Shown here: one piece after another, positions 42,301 through 49,987 of the stretch
Numbering within the stretch: the stretch's first letter is position 1
Layout: the number at the start of each line of letters is the position of its first letter
IMG/VR virus record: IMGVR_UViG_3300047563_000187
Coordinates: 62,001 to 126,000 of that record
Source of the DNA: a virus
Length of the DNA: 64,000 nt
Strand: one strand, 5' to 3'
Notes under the pieces: model-generated
Databases searched by the model: none
What the model saw: the letters and a program-made list of their open reading frames with translations, nothing else
What the model was told of the DNA's origin: nothing
Made by a program: the position numbers and the translations under genes

Positions 42301-43960
42301 AGGAGTGACCAGAGTTCGGATCCACGGTTTGCACCAGCGGAGCTTCGCGACCAACCAGAGACAGAGCCTGCGGCAGTGCTTTACCAGCCATGGTCAGACG
42401 ACCTGGGTGGTTACTGTTCAGGAACGGCACAAGGTTAGTGGTGATGGTGTACATATCTGTACCAGACGGGATCCAGTACTGTACTTGCTCACGAGGAACT
42501 TTACGGAATTCCCCATTGACCTGGGCAGTAACGACAGGTTTGCCGTTATCTTTTTCTCCCGGGAAGCCAACTACGTGAACCATCAGCTCGTGGGTAGACA
42601 GGTACACTTCCTTGCCAGTCTTCGCATCGAGTGCACGGGAGTACATGGTACCCTCTTTGTCACGACGAGCGGTGATAGTGAAGCGTTGGTCCAGACCAGC
42701 CATACGGGATTCAGGCGTACGGGACGGGTCGATGATGCCCAGATGGGATGGGTGCACGTTACGTGACTCCATAGGGGCAGACTGGTCGTCCTTGATACCA
42801 CCCTCACCTTGACCGATGATGGTTACCTTACCGACGTTCTCGAGGGATTCGATAGGGTTGGTTTCGTCCGGAGTACTTGCCAGCTGGGACTTGATGATGA
42901 AGTCTTCGAAGACGCGATTAAACGGCTTGGAAGGCAGAACCTTACGCAGGTCAGGAGCTGCATCATCGAGACGGCTCAGGTTGTACTTGATACGGTCGAA
43001 GCTACGGGTAACAGTCTGGTGTGCCTTGTTCTCGTCAAAACGACGAGCAATGAAGTCAGGCAGGTTCTGTACACGCTTGAACTGGAGGCTGTCACGGTTA
43101 TCTTCCGGACGCTCACGACGGTACAGAGCAACCAGGTTGCTGATGGCACGCAGGAAGACTTCACCATTCACATGGCTGAAGGATTTACCCAGGGTGATGC
43201 CAGTAGTGTCTTCGTTCAGAGAACCTTCTTGGATACGACGACGAAGAGCCTCGATACGTTCCTCGTAAGAAGCGTTAGGGTTCATGTCACGTTGGTTCAT
43301 CATACGGCGATACAGATCGCGGATGATGCGGTCTTTCTGAGGCAGAACGGCCTTGTTGGCCTCCCAGATTTCCTTACGGATGAACTGGGTGATCTGAGCA
43401 TCAGTGTAGCCGAAGACCTCGGTCAGTACTGGAGCTACAGGGAGCTTCACAGACTTATCGCCGATCTTGCTGAAGGTGATGATGTAAGTAGTCGGGTCCA
43501 TCGCAATGGAGTAGCCCACACCGACACCCGTGTTGAAATGGTTCTCTGGCTCGCCTGTGTTCTTACGGCGAGTGTACACACCAGGACGCAGCTGGATCAG
43601 GTTGGCAACGGAGTAGTTGTTACCCTTGTAGATCAGCGTGTGCTTGTTGGTGATGTGGAAAGTATCAGCCAGAGAGAAACGCTCGATCTTGTCGACGAGT
43701 TCTCCAGAGGCGATATCGTACAGAAGCAGAGTACCTTTCACCGGATAGGTTAGGGAGCCGGATTTCAGAATGGCTTCCTTCTCATGCTTATGAGAGAAAT
43801 CCTTCTTGTCAACGTACAGGTCCTTTACATCAAGACGGTACTTGCCCGTCTCGATAGGGAACTGACGTTTGATCCCGTCCAGCATAGCCTGGTCGGTAGA
43901 CTCGTTCATGTCTACTGGGCTGCTGAAAATAGGGATCAGTTGGTCAGGGCTCTTAGGCAT
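39371..43960 (-). CDS. RNA polymerase beta fused to the N-terminal half of beta'
   Basis: A single 1529-residue chain. Beta signatures come first: RNVHPSHLGIIDPSRTPES, NHEDGIVASRSATKS, ITGLHGNKGVISHI with MPHSRDTGKPVDLVLNP and RINLGQVLE. Beta' signatures follow: WSHYTLAEP, HHVPVIPPKMRPI, KKQDFSGRAVIYAAP, LNRAPTLMRTNIMA, and the metal-binding YAADYDGDAMSAF with Asp1438, Asp1440 and Asp1442. The chain ends just after the active-site domain; the rest of beta' is at 36054-37889. The N-terminal beta lobe appears short, and the zinc-binding start of beta' seems absent. ITKKAEKY is a cleavage-like motif. The gene lies in the virion block next to portal, so the enzyme may be packaged. Confidence 0.9.
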   Translation of the reverse strand: MPKSPDQLIPIFSSPVDMNESTDQAMLDGIKRQFPIETGKYRLDVKDLYVDKKDFSHKHEKEAILKSGSLTYPVKGTLLLYDIASGELVDKIERFSLADTFHITNKHTLIYKGNNYSVANLIQLRPGVYTRRKNTGEPENHFNTGVGVGYSIAMDPTTYIITFSKIGDKSVKLPVAPVLTEVFGYTDAQITQFIRKEIWEANKAVLPQKDRIIRDLYRRMMNQRDMNPNASYEERIEALRRRIQEGSLNEDTTGITLGKSFSHVNGEVFLRAISNLVALYRRERPEDNRDSLQFKRVQNLPDFIARRFDENKAHQTVTRSFDRIKYNLSRLDDAAPDLRKVLPSKPFNRVFEDFIIKSQLASTPDETNPIESLENVGKVTIIGQGEGGIKDDQSAPMESRNVHPSHLGIIDPSRTPESRMAGLDQRFTITARRDKEGTMYSRALDAKTGKEVYLSTHELMVHVVGFPGEKDNGKPVVTAQVNGEFRKVPREQVQYWIPSGTDMYTITTNLVPFLNSNHPGRLTMAGKALPQALSLVGREAPLVQTVDPNSGHSYVHHIGKIISTLAPTDGIITKATDEEVHIKGADGKNHVVDFVKNLPFNMKGFHDDEPYQHKVGDKVTAGQTLADNNYTKDGVLAIGKNLHVAYMPYKGYNHEDGIVASRSATKSLRSHHAYKFDYTITKITKTNKALLSKQTSKFTPSQLAKLDERGFPKKGTKLEYGDPVFAVLEERQATETDKVLGRLYKTLTNPYKVVSEVWDHEEPGEVVDVYTDSENVRILVRCERDLEIGDKITGLHGNKGVISHIMEDHEMPHSRDTGKPVDLVLNPASVTSRINLGQVLETAAAKIAKKTGEPYKTVVYENQNNIVKVMDDLKKHNLSDTEEIYDPVSGKTIGDKVLAGPQYIIKLNKTTDANYSARSVGGYDNNAQPTKGGDDGAKAVSYMEFLGLLGSDARKNLKEIGTVKSEGGINSDTHDYWERLMKGMPLPQPKTTFATKKFLDYLRGSGIKVSHKEGFLQAGPMTDNDVLNLSKGQVTNTISMKARTQKGEPGSIFDQTITGGFEGSKWSHYTLAEPIVNPNLENPLKTILNINQKEFDNITSGRYGVVRREKGLYDIVDTHDNDKVLRQVGIIGGITKKAEKYDEYVEPQVGGEAFKQMLQDIDPAEEIEALKEAIKKSTSVSKRNDAIKRLKFLHGLHSQGHKELDKAMVLHHVPVIPPKMRPISITNQNIEYGDVNKLYQHHMLVSNRINKIYEEAGGKDMVLPDMEGMADLRRDLYAGAKAIMAGGDPIDYESKQKGVKGLMTSITGTTSPKYGYFHDKILRKKQDFSGRAVIYAAPDVGFNEAKFPKEQLWEMYKMHIIRDLSQKGYDLAAAKKAYEERNTAATASFNKMVDEVPLILNRAPTLMRTNIMALKPIPVAGKTIGLNILHLPGYAADYDGDAMSAFVPMSPEAIKEAKEKLLPEHHLHDARKGFGNPMFAPGHEAILGSVHLTKPDHEKAVVEFASEDEAMKALERGEIDDNTPIKIKG

Positions 43961-44246
43961 TTAAGCGTCTCTCCAAATAAGTAACAACAATGGTGTAAGT
44001 ACCAGTAGCCGGAGAGATGGAGTCTTTACGTTCAACGATCATGACACCACCGTCCGGGCGGATGCTACGGGTCATCAAAGCTTCAAGTTCGGCTTGGGAA
44101 TCAAAGCCGTTCTCTCCGCCAATCTGGTAGTAGCCAATGCGGTACTGGAACTCATCGGGGCTTGGTTTCTGAGAAACACCCCCGGTCGTTAGACCGGGAA
44201 GTGATACTTCTTGGGAAACCGAATCAAACGGATTCAGTCCACTCAT
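43953..44246 (-). CDS. Small protein between portal and RNA polymerase genes
   Basis: A 97-residue protein overlapping both neighbours by a few bases. The first half is Ser/Pro/Gly-rich, and the second half has a beta-alpha look ending SPATGTYTIVVTYLERRL. No family is recognised. Tight coupling to portal suggests a head-assembly role. Confidence 0.55.
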   Translation of the reverse strand: MSGLNPFDSVSQEVSLPGLTTGGVSQKPSPDEFQYRIGYYQIGGENGFDSQAELEALMTRSIRPDGGVMIVERKDSISPATGTYTIVVTYLERRLNA

Positions 44247-46066
44247 TCCTTATCTCCACTCTTCTTAGGAGCCGGCTTCTTCTCAGCAGGCTTCTTCGGT
44301 TCAGGCTTCTTGGCTTCCGGCTTAGGAGCCGGAGCTCCACCGCCTTCTTCCATTTCCTCTTCCGGCATACCTTGAGCAACCATAGAGTGGTCGCTCAGCA
44401 TCTGCTGGATGATCTCTAGAACGCTATTGTACAGCGTAGGATCGCTTTGTTGAAGCTGAGTTAGAGCTGCACGCTGCTCGGCAGGGTCAGTCATCTGGTT
44501 CAGGATCTTGTTGGCGATCTGGTACGCTTGCTGCTGGTTCTGTTGGAAACCGTTATCGTCTTGGTTCTCAGAGTTCACGTCCTTGGACTTCATGAACTTG
44601 GCAATCTTCAGTTCGTGTTCGACCTGAACATCACTTTCAACCTTAGCGACAGCATCCTTACGCATCTTCTCCAGCTCTTCGCTGTACTCGATGCCGCTAG
44701 CTTCCAGGAAGGTGCTAGTGGAGATAAGTTGAGCCTTCCACATCTCGAGCATGAGCTGCTTCAGGTTCTCGTTATCCGTAAGTTTAAACGGAACGAGGCT
44801 GATCGGAACGATTTCCAGACCGAGGTATTGGGAGATCTTCTCCATTACCCACTTGATGAAGTCTTCGATCTGACCAACGTAGTTGTTCATAGTGTTTTCC
44901 AGCAGGCGTAGGCCTACAGTGGAGCTGGTCCAGTTGGTAGTACCGGACAGAAGCTCGCGGGAAACACCCATAGACATCAGCATTGTCTCTTCAGCGAACT
45001 GCAGTTCCTGGCTAACCAGCAGGGATTTACCCTGACCGCCCAGGTTCTGGTAACCCACCGGCACTGGAGCGATGATTACGTGGTTCGGGTCCTTCTTGAA
45101 GTGACGGATGTTCTGCTTCATCTGGTCCGCAAAGTTACGCATAGACATCATCGCAACCGGGTCACCTTGACCGGAGGACTGCTGAGGGAACATTACTCGC
45201 AGAGGAGTCATGTGCTCAGAGGCTACCGCTTCGTTTGCCTTACGCAGCATTGCTTGGTAGAACACCAGGCCGTACTGGGAGATGAGCGGAGGCACACCCA
45301 TACCGTCAATCATGCCACCCATAGAGATGGTCTTCAGGTGGTACACGTTAGAGCGGTCGAACAGGAAGTCCGTATTGCTCTTAACTGCATCCACGAAAGG
45401 CCACGGCACAGAGGAGATGAACAGGGGGTCACCTGTCATGATCTTCCGCTTCACATCACCTGGGATGGTGTAGTAGTAGTCAGCCTCATCGGTGATCGGG
45501 TTGTGGTTGATCGCGATGTTTTCAGGCTTCCACTTCACCAAGTTGATGCGGGAGATGTCCATGCTCTTCTTGTCGATGCGATTGAAGATGCCTTTCATAG
45601 CACAACGAGGGCATTCACCCACGAACTCATAACGTTTGAACTTGACGAAGCCCTTAGTAAGAGCGTTCTTGGCTTCATAGGAGCTCTTGCAGCTAGGGCA
45701 CTCGACGTAGCGATCGACCGGGAAGTAGATCGAGGAGATCACGTTACCCAGAGTGTAGTAGTCAAAGCCGATGTCCGTCAGCTTGTACTTCAGACGGATG
45801 CTGTCGATGATCTTGCGGTACGATGCACGAGTCTTTTCCTGCTTGGTATCGATAACGAAGTCCGTGATCGGGTACGAGGAAAGCTTCCGGATTACCTCAG
45901 TGGTAGTCGGAGCCTGAGTCGTGATGTAACGAGACCATTTGATCACGTCATGGAAGTTGCGAGGGACGAACTGGTTGGCAACCGTGAAGAACGGGTTGGG
46001 CAACTGGCCAATGCCATATTGTTCGTACATACCCGCCATTTGTGGCGCCATGCCTGGAATATTCAT
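44243..46066 (-). CDS. Portal protein with an inserted zinc ribbon
   Basis: The 607-residue protein has portal character: a beta-rich wing, then VYHLKTISMGGMIDGMGVPP (the central region of portals), LRKANEAVASEHMTPLRVMF and a long helical stem. The C-terminus is Gln-rich and ends in a Lys/Pro/Glu-rich tail. A zinc ribbon, C123-PSC126 and C152-PRC155, lies within the wing, which is unusual for portals. ATG 46066 follows GAGG; a TTG six bases upstream is less likely. It is the first gene of the minus-strand virion operon. Confidence 0.82.
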   Translation of the reverse strand: MNIPGMAPQMAGMYEQYGIGQLPNPFFTVANQFVPRNFHDVIKWSRYITTQAPTTTEVIRKLSSYPITDFVIDTKQEKTRASYRKIIDSIRLKYKLTDIGFDYYTLGNVISSIYFPVDRYVECPSCKSSYEAKNALTKGFVKFKRYEFVGECPRCAMKGIFNRIDKKSMDISRINLVKWKPENIAINHNPITDEADYYYTIPGDVKRKIMTGDPLFISSVPWPFVDAVKSNTDFLFDRSNVYHLKTISMGGMIDGMGVPPLISQYGLVFYQAMLRKANEAVASEHMTPLRVMFPQQSSGQGDPVAMMSMRNFADQMKQNIRHFKKDPNHVIIAPVPVGYQNLGGQGKSLLVSQELQFAEETMLMSMGVSRELLSGTTNWTSSTVGLRLLENTMNNYVGQIEDFIKWVMEKISQYLGLEIVPISLVPFKLTDNENLKQLMLEMWKAQLISTSTFLEASGIEYSEELEKMRKDAVAKVESDVQVEHELKIAKFMKSKDVNSENQDDNGFQQNQQQAYQIANKILNQMTDPAEQRAALTQLQQSDPTLYNSVLEIIQQMLSDHSMVAQGMPEEEMEEGGGAPAPKPEAKKPEPKKPAEKKPAPKKSGDKE

Positions 46067-46129
46067 TATCAAACCTCACTTAGCTAGTCTGCTTTAAGTT
46101 TAAGTGGATTCAATTCTACACTGTGGCTC

Positions 46130-46138
46130 CGGTATAAG
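46130..46138 (+). promoter_or_regulatory. Candidate promoter element, upstream copy
   Basis: CGGTATAAG, the first of two similar elements 63 bases apart before the gene at 46247. Confidence 0.35.
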
Positions 46139-46177
46139 GAAGATAGAGTGGAGCAATAGGTTCACTTCTAAACCATT

Positions 46178-46215
46178 TTTCCTACACCTTACCGGTATAA
46201 GATCAGTGTAGGAAA
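46178..46215 (+). promoter_or_regulatory. Promoter framed by a 10-bp inverted repeat
   Basis: TTTCCTACAC (46178-46187) and GTGTAGGAAA (46206-46215) are perfect inverted arms around CCGGTATAAG, with TATAAG at 46196-46201. The right arm lies where transcription would start. GTGTAGG stands at the same distance from the -10 as in the promoter at 714. A repressor or activator site overlapping the promoter is likely. Confidence 0.55.
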
Positions 46216-46246
46216 CCTTACATATACTCAATTGAGGAATTTTGCT

Positions 46247-46744
46247 ATGAACAACTCCAACAAGAAAGCCCAAGGTCAACAAGGTCAATCCACCGAAGCC
46301 AAAGATCTGCTCGACGCCTTGGCAGGCAAGACAGCAGAAGAACAGAACCAGATTCTGGCTGCTGCCATCGAAGGCACCCGTCAGACCATGGAAGATGACA
46401 TTGGTAAGCTGACCCGCAGCCAAGAAGAGATGGCTCGCAAGCTGGATGCTCTGGCCGGTGCGGCTGTGAAAGGTCAAGTAGACGAGACCGCCAAGGTCGA
46501 GAAGAAAGGCCTGGCCTCCAGTGCTCTGGACACCATCAAGAACCGTCCGATCGTGGTTGGTGCTGCTGTGGCTACTACTGTGGCCGTCGGCGTAGGCGGC
46601 GTGTATGCCTACAAGAAGTATCAGGAAAGCAAAGCTGCAGCCACCACTGGCGAGACCAGCGAAGCCGTACTGCTGCTGGACCAACCGTCTGCTGTTGAAG
46701 TCAGCAAAGACGCAGCTGTAGCGGCCGCCCTGGGCGATCGCTAA
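46247..46744 (+). CDS. Small membrane-anchored helical protein
   Basis: The 165-residue protein has an N-terminal Gln/Glu/Lys-rich helical half with coiled-coil character. One transmembrane segment follows at about 98-118 (PIVVGAAVATTVAVGVGGVYAY), then an Ala/Ser/Val-rich end. Its own promoter with an inverted repeat and a terminator isolate it as a single, probably strongly expressed gene. Codon use is biased as in structural genes. Function unknown. Confidence 0.65.
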   Translation: MNNSNKKAQGQQGQSTEAKDLLDALAGKTAEEQNQILAAAIEGTRQTMEDDIGKLTRSQEEMARKLDALAGAAVKGQVDETAKVEKKGLASSALDTIKNRPIVVGAAVATTVAVGVGGVYAYKKYQESKAAATTGETSEAVLLLDQPSAVEVSKDAAVAAALGDR

Positions 46745-46756
46745 GCTGTAAACTAA

Positions 46757-46783
46757 AGAGGGGGCACATGCCCCTTCTTTTTT
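46757..46783 (+). terminator. Terminator after the membrane-anchored protein gene
   Basis: GGGGC-ACAT-GCCCC with flanking AAG/CTT pairs and a TTTTTT run. Confidence 0.8.
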
Positions 46784-46797
46784 ACTAGGAGATGGTT

Positions 46798-47085
46798 ATG
46801 ACACCAATGGAAATGCTGGAGTACATTAGGGTTCCCGGTTTGCCCGGTAATCCATTCCAGGAGTTGACCGCTAAGGTCGACAAAGTGATCGCAAAGTTGC
46901 GTTGGGGGCAGGATGGTGGAGGCCTAGTTAAGCGTATCGGCAACAATGTCGACCGTTTGAACAAGCTGAAGTACGTATTGATGTCCAACTCAGTCTCGGA
47001 AGACGAGCTCAAAAAAGCCGCCGAGGAGATTGAACCCCTCATGGCGGCTATTCACAGAGATGCTGACCTATTGCTTACGCTTTAG
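46798..47085 (+). CDS. Small hypothetical protein
   Basis: A 95-residue helical protein without recognised motifs. ATG 46798 is seven bases from AGGAG; an ATG at 46792 is too close to the site. Its 3' end overlaps the opposing structural gene by 11 bases. The downstream part has heptad-like spacing. Confidence 0.55.
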   Translation: MTPMEMLEYIRVPGLPGNPFQELTAKVDKVIAKLRWGQDGGGLVKRIGNNVDRLNKLKYVLMSNSVSEDELKKAAEEIEPLMAAIHRDADLLLTL

Positions 47086-47989
47086 GGAGAATCTTCGTTT
47101 GCTGAATCAGAACCGTACCATTCTGAACCATCGGACCACCAAGCGAAACAGTCTTCGCGGTGGCGTTGATGGTGAAGGTCGTCTGATACAGACCTGAGAC
47201 GTATACTTCGATACTGTCTTTACCTAGTCCCAAGTCCATGCCGGCCACGGCACCTACGTTGATCACCTGGTCACCCTTAGCAAGGGAGACTTCGTGGCGG
47301 ATCTTCGTGATACGTGCGTCGGCAAGGGATACTGGACCCAGGGTACCAATCGCAATCAGCTTGGACATGTCCTTCATGTTCAGCATCTTGATATCAGCTG
47401 CTGTCAGAGCGGTTTGACCATAGCCAAGAGTGAAGCTCAGGACCGGAATCTGACCGGAGTCAGGAGCAAGACCTGGTTCAGTACCAGTTTCTACGTACTC
47501 AGCGGTGTTCTTGATGGACAAGCGGCACACCTTGATCAGGGAGTTGTTAGATGGCACCCGATCGTTTTCAGTAGGCTCATCTAGACGTGCCTGTACCAAG
47601 TACTTGATACGGCGGCCTGGAGTGGAAGACGCCTGGATGTTCGAGAAGGTAGTCGGCTTGTCATGGATGCCCAGTACCGGGATCTTGAAATCCGGATCCT
47701 GAGGGTTGATGATCTGGCTTTGTACCATGTATCCGAACATGAACTTCAGACGGAGTCCGCCCGGGTAGTTCAGTAATCCCGCGAATTGGTCAAGACCAAC
47801 GATGGACATCGCAGTAGCTGCGGCACCAAGAGCGGAACGGTCAGCACCACCAGTAACAAGGTCAAGCTCGTTACAGATGGTCAGCATGTTCTGGTGCAGG
47901 TCCTGCAGTGGACGGTTATCCACTGTGTAGTAGTACGGATCTAGCGGGGTGTAGAAACGTACGGCGGTAAGTTTGCTTGCGGTTGTCAT
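47075..47989 (-). CDS. Virion structural protein (fibre or baseplate related)
   Basis: A 304-residue beta-rich protein. The N-terminus (VRFYTPLDPYYYTVDNRPLQ, residues 9-28) matches a pattern I recall from phage structural proteins that anchor fibres or plates. The C-terminal 80 residues look like a beta-sandwich. It is a single minus-strand gene between two plus-strand units. The exact place in the virion is unknown. Confidence 0.6.
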   Translation of the reverse strand: MTTASKLTAVRFYTPLDPYYYTVDNRPLQDLHQNMLTICNELDLVTGGADRSALGAAATAMSIVGLDQFAGLLNYPGGLRLKFMFGYMVQSQIINPQDPDFKIPVLGIHDKPTTFSNIQASSTPGRRIKYLVQARLDEPTENDRVPSNNSLIKVCRLSIKNTAEYVETGTEPGLAPDSGQIPVLSFTLGYGQTALTAADIKMLNMKDMSKLIAIGTLGPVSLADARITKIRHEVSLAKGDQVINVGAVAGMDLGLGKDSIEVYVSGLYQTTFTINATAKTVSLGGPMVQNGTVLIQQTKILPKA

Positions 47990-48033
47990 ATAGTGGTATC
48001 CTCTTAACCGTGCTTATTTTACGAGAGAATGGT

Positions 48034-49941
48034 ATGCGTCTCAACTTAACAGAAGATCAGCGATACATCGAGTTTAGGCCGGCGGATGCGGTAGAGCGTA
48101 ATATGCTCGACAACTTCCCCGCCTTTATCCGAAAGGCTGGCCGGAGATTACTCCCAGCCAAGCCACATGTTGTCCAGAGTGTAATCTCTCGCTTGAAGAA
48201 GATCTACAAAAAGCCGATCAAGGTCGATCAAAAAGAGATCGTCGATATGGTTCGTAGTCAGCTCAAGCTGAAAGAGATTCCCTCTGATTTTACCTATTTC
48301 ACAAACCCTCTTGAACACCAAGAGATTGCCTTGCGGTACATGTACACCGTAGGCTCTGCTGGTTTGCTGCTTGACCCGGGCCTGGGTAAGACCAAAGTGA
48401 TTCTCGACTTCATTGCTCTGATGAAGTTCGCCAAGTCACTGATCGTCTGTCCGAAGGCTCTCTTGTTCGTCTGGGAAGATGAGCAGAAGAAGCATCGTCC
48501 GGATAAGTCCATCTATGTAATCGAGTCCACCTCTTGGGGTGAACGGATTCAGGGTGCCCAGAAGCGGAAGATCAAGTGGGAAGAGGAGATGTTGGCATGC
48601 AAGGAAGGCTCTGACGAGTACAAGCGTGCACGCATCAACTTCAACAAGGCCTGCAAGGACCTTGAAGAGCTCCCGAAGGCAGCTGCTGCTGACCTGGAGC
48701 GTGCTAAGGCTGCTGATATCGTGGTCGTGAACTACGACAAAGTGGCTAACGGCTTGGATTACTTCAAGCGGCACTTCAAGTTCGACTTCATGGCTCTGGA
48801 TGAAGGTCTCATCAAGTCTCACGACTCCAAGCGTACCAAGGCAGTGACTGAGCTGGGTGCCAAGACTCCATACCGCTGTGTGATGTCTGGTACTTTGATC
48901 AACAACACTGCTCTGGATGCATACTCCCCTATCCGCTTCATCGAGCCGGCTCTAGTAGGTACTGGTCACGGTCGCTTCGTGAACAAGTACGCCAAGCGGA
49001 TTGACCTTAAGGATGGCCGTTCGTTCATTGCCGGCGTCAGTAAGGAAAACATCGAGGAGATTCGAACAATCCTTGAGTCGTGCTCTATCGTTATGCGGAA
49101 GGAAGAGTGGCTGAAGAATCTGCCTGGCAAGACCTTCAACGTCATTACTTCGGAGATGACACAAGAGCAAAAAGACGTCTTGGAACCCCTGGTTTCTACC
49201 TACATCACAAGGTTCCAAGAGAAGGAGGTGGCAGTTGAGAACCCCCTGAGCCTCATGGCTAAGGTCTCACAGATCACCAACGGATTCCTGTACGTTTACG
49301 ACGAGGTGAAAGATGAAGATGACTATCTGGCAGACCTATTTGGCCTTCAAGACGATGCCAAACCCAAGACTAAGGGCCCGCGGGAAACGCTGTACTTCGG
49401 GCAGCAGCCGAAGCTTCAGAGTCTTATCGATCTGGTTACGGGCCCTCTCCGTCAGCGAAAAGCCATCGTATGGTATAACTGCACGGCTGAGTTCGATCTG
49501 TTGTCTCAAACGTTCAAGCGACTGGGTATCAAGTTCCTATCCATCCGTGGCGGCAGTAAGACGACAGGTGAAGTGGTCCGGATGTTCAACCAAAGCGATG
49601 AGTACCAGTTCCTTATCTGCCAAGCCAAGGCGGTTAACTATGGGATCACGGTACTCGGGAAGAACCCTGAGGCGTTAGAGGGTGACATCGATGGCTTGAT
49701 GCCTGAGATTGACACTCGGGTTTACACCCACATCTTCTACAGCCTCAACTACAGTCTGGAGGTTTTCCTACAGCAACAGGACCGATCTCACCGTATCGGT
49801 CAGACCATGCCTGTGGATTACTACATCCTACTCTCTGACTGCTATGCCGATCAGGCCATCTACAACGCCCTGTCTACCAAGATGGAGGTGCGAGAGGCGA
49901 CTCTGATCGACATCTCAAGAAGATTGAAGGAACTGGTATAA
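48034..49941 (+). CDS. SNF2/Swi2-like DNA helicase
   Basis: The 635-residue superfamily 2 ATPase has Walker A LDPGLGKT at residues 113-120, a motif II of form ALDEGL (in place of the usual DEAH), a motif III region MSGTLINN, and motif VI in QQQDRSHRIGQTMPVDYY near 575-592. The HRIGQ form is diagnostic for the SNF2 family. SNF2 proteins translocate on double-stranded DNA. ATG 48034 is chosen over an earlier in-frame start that lies in the opposing gene. It opens the replication and repair block. Confidence 0.88.
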   Translation: MRLNLTEDQRYIEFRPADAVERNMLDNFPAFIRKAGRRLLPAKPHVVQSVISRLKKIYKKPIKVDQKEIVDMVRSQLKLKEIPSDFTYFTNPLEHQEIALRYMYTVGSAGLLLDPGLGKTKVILDFIALMKFAKSLIVCPKALLFVWEDEQKKHRPDKSIYVIESTSWGERIQGAQKRKIKWEEEMLACKEGSDEYKRARINFNKACKDLEELPKAAAADLERAKAADIVVVNYDKVANGLDYFKRHFKFDFMALDEGLIKSHDSKRTKAVTELGAKTPYRCVMSGTLINNTALDAYSPIRFIEPALVGTGHGRFVNKYAKRIDLKDGRSFIAGVSKENIEEIRTILESCSIVMRKEEWLKNLPGKTFNVITSEMTQEQKDVLEPLVSTYITRFQEKEVAVENPLSLMAKVSQITNGFLYVYDEVKDEDDYLADLFGLQDDAKPKTKGPRETLYFGQQPKLQSLIDLVTGPLRQRKAIVWYNCTAEFDLLSQTFKRLGIKFLSIRGGSKTTGEVVRMFNQSDEYQFLICQAKAVNYGITVLGKNPEALEGDIDGLMPEIDTRVYTHIFYSLNYSLEVFLQQQDRSHRIGQTMPVDYYILLSDCYADQAIYNALSTKMEVREATLIDISRRLKELV

Positions 49942-49947
49942 CCACTA

Positions 49948-49972
49948 AGGGGCACCATCACGGTGCCCTTTG
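49948..49972 (+). terminator. Weak terminator between the helicase genes
   Basis: GGGCACC-ATCAC-GGTGCCC then TTTGT. Confidence 0.55.
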
Positions 49973-49987
49973 TCTAAGGAGGTTTTG

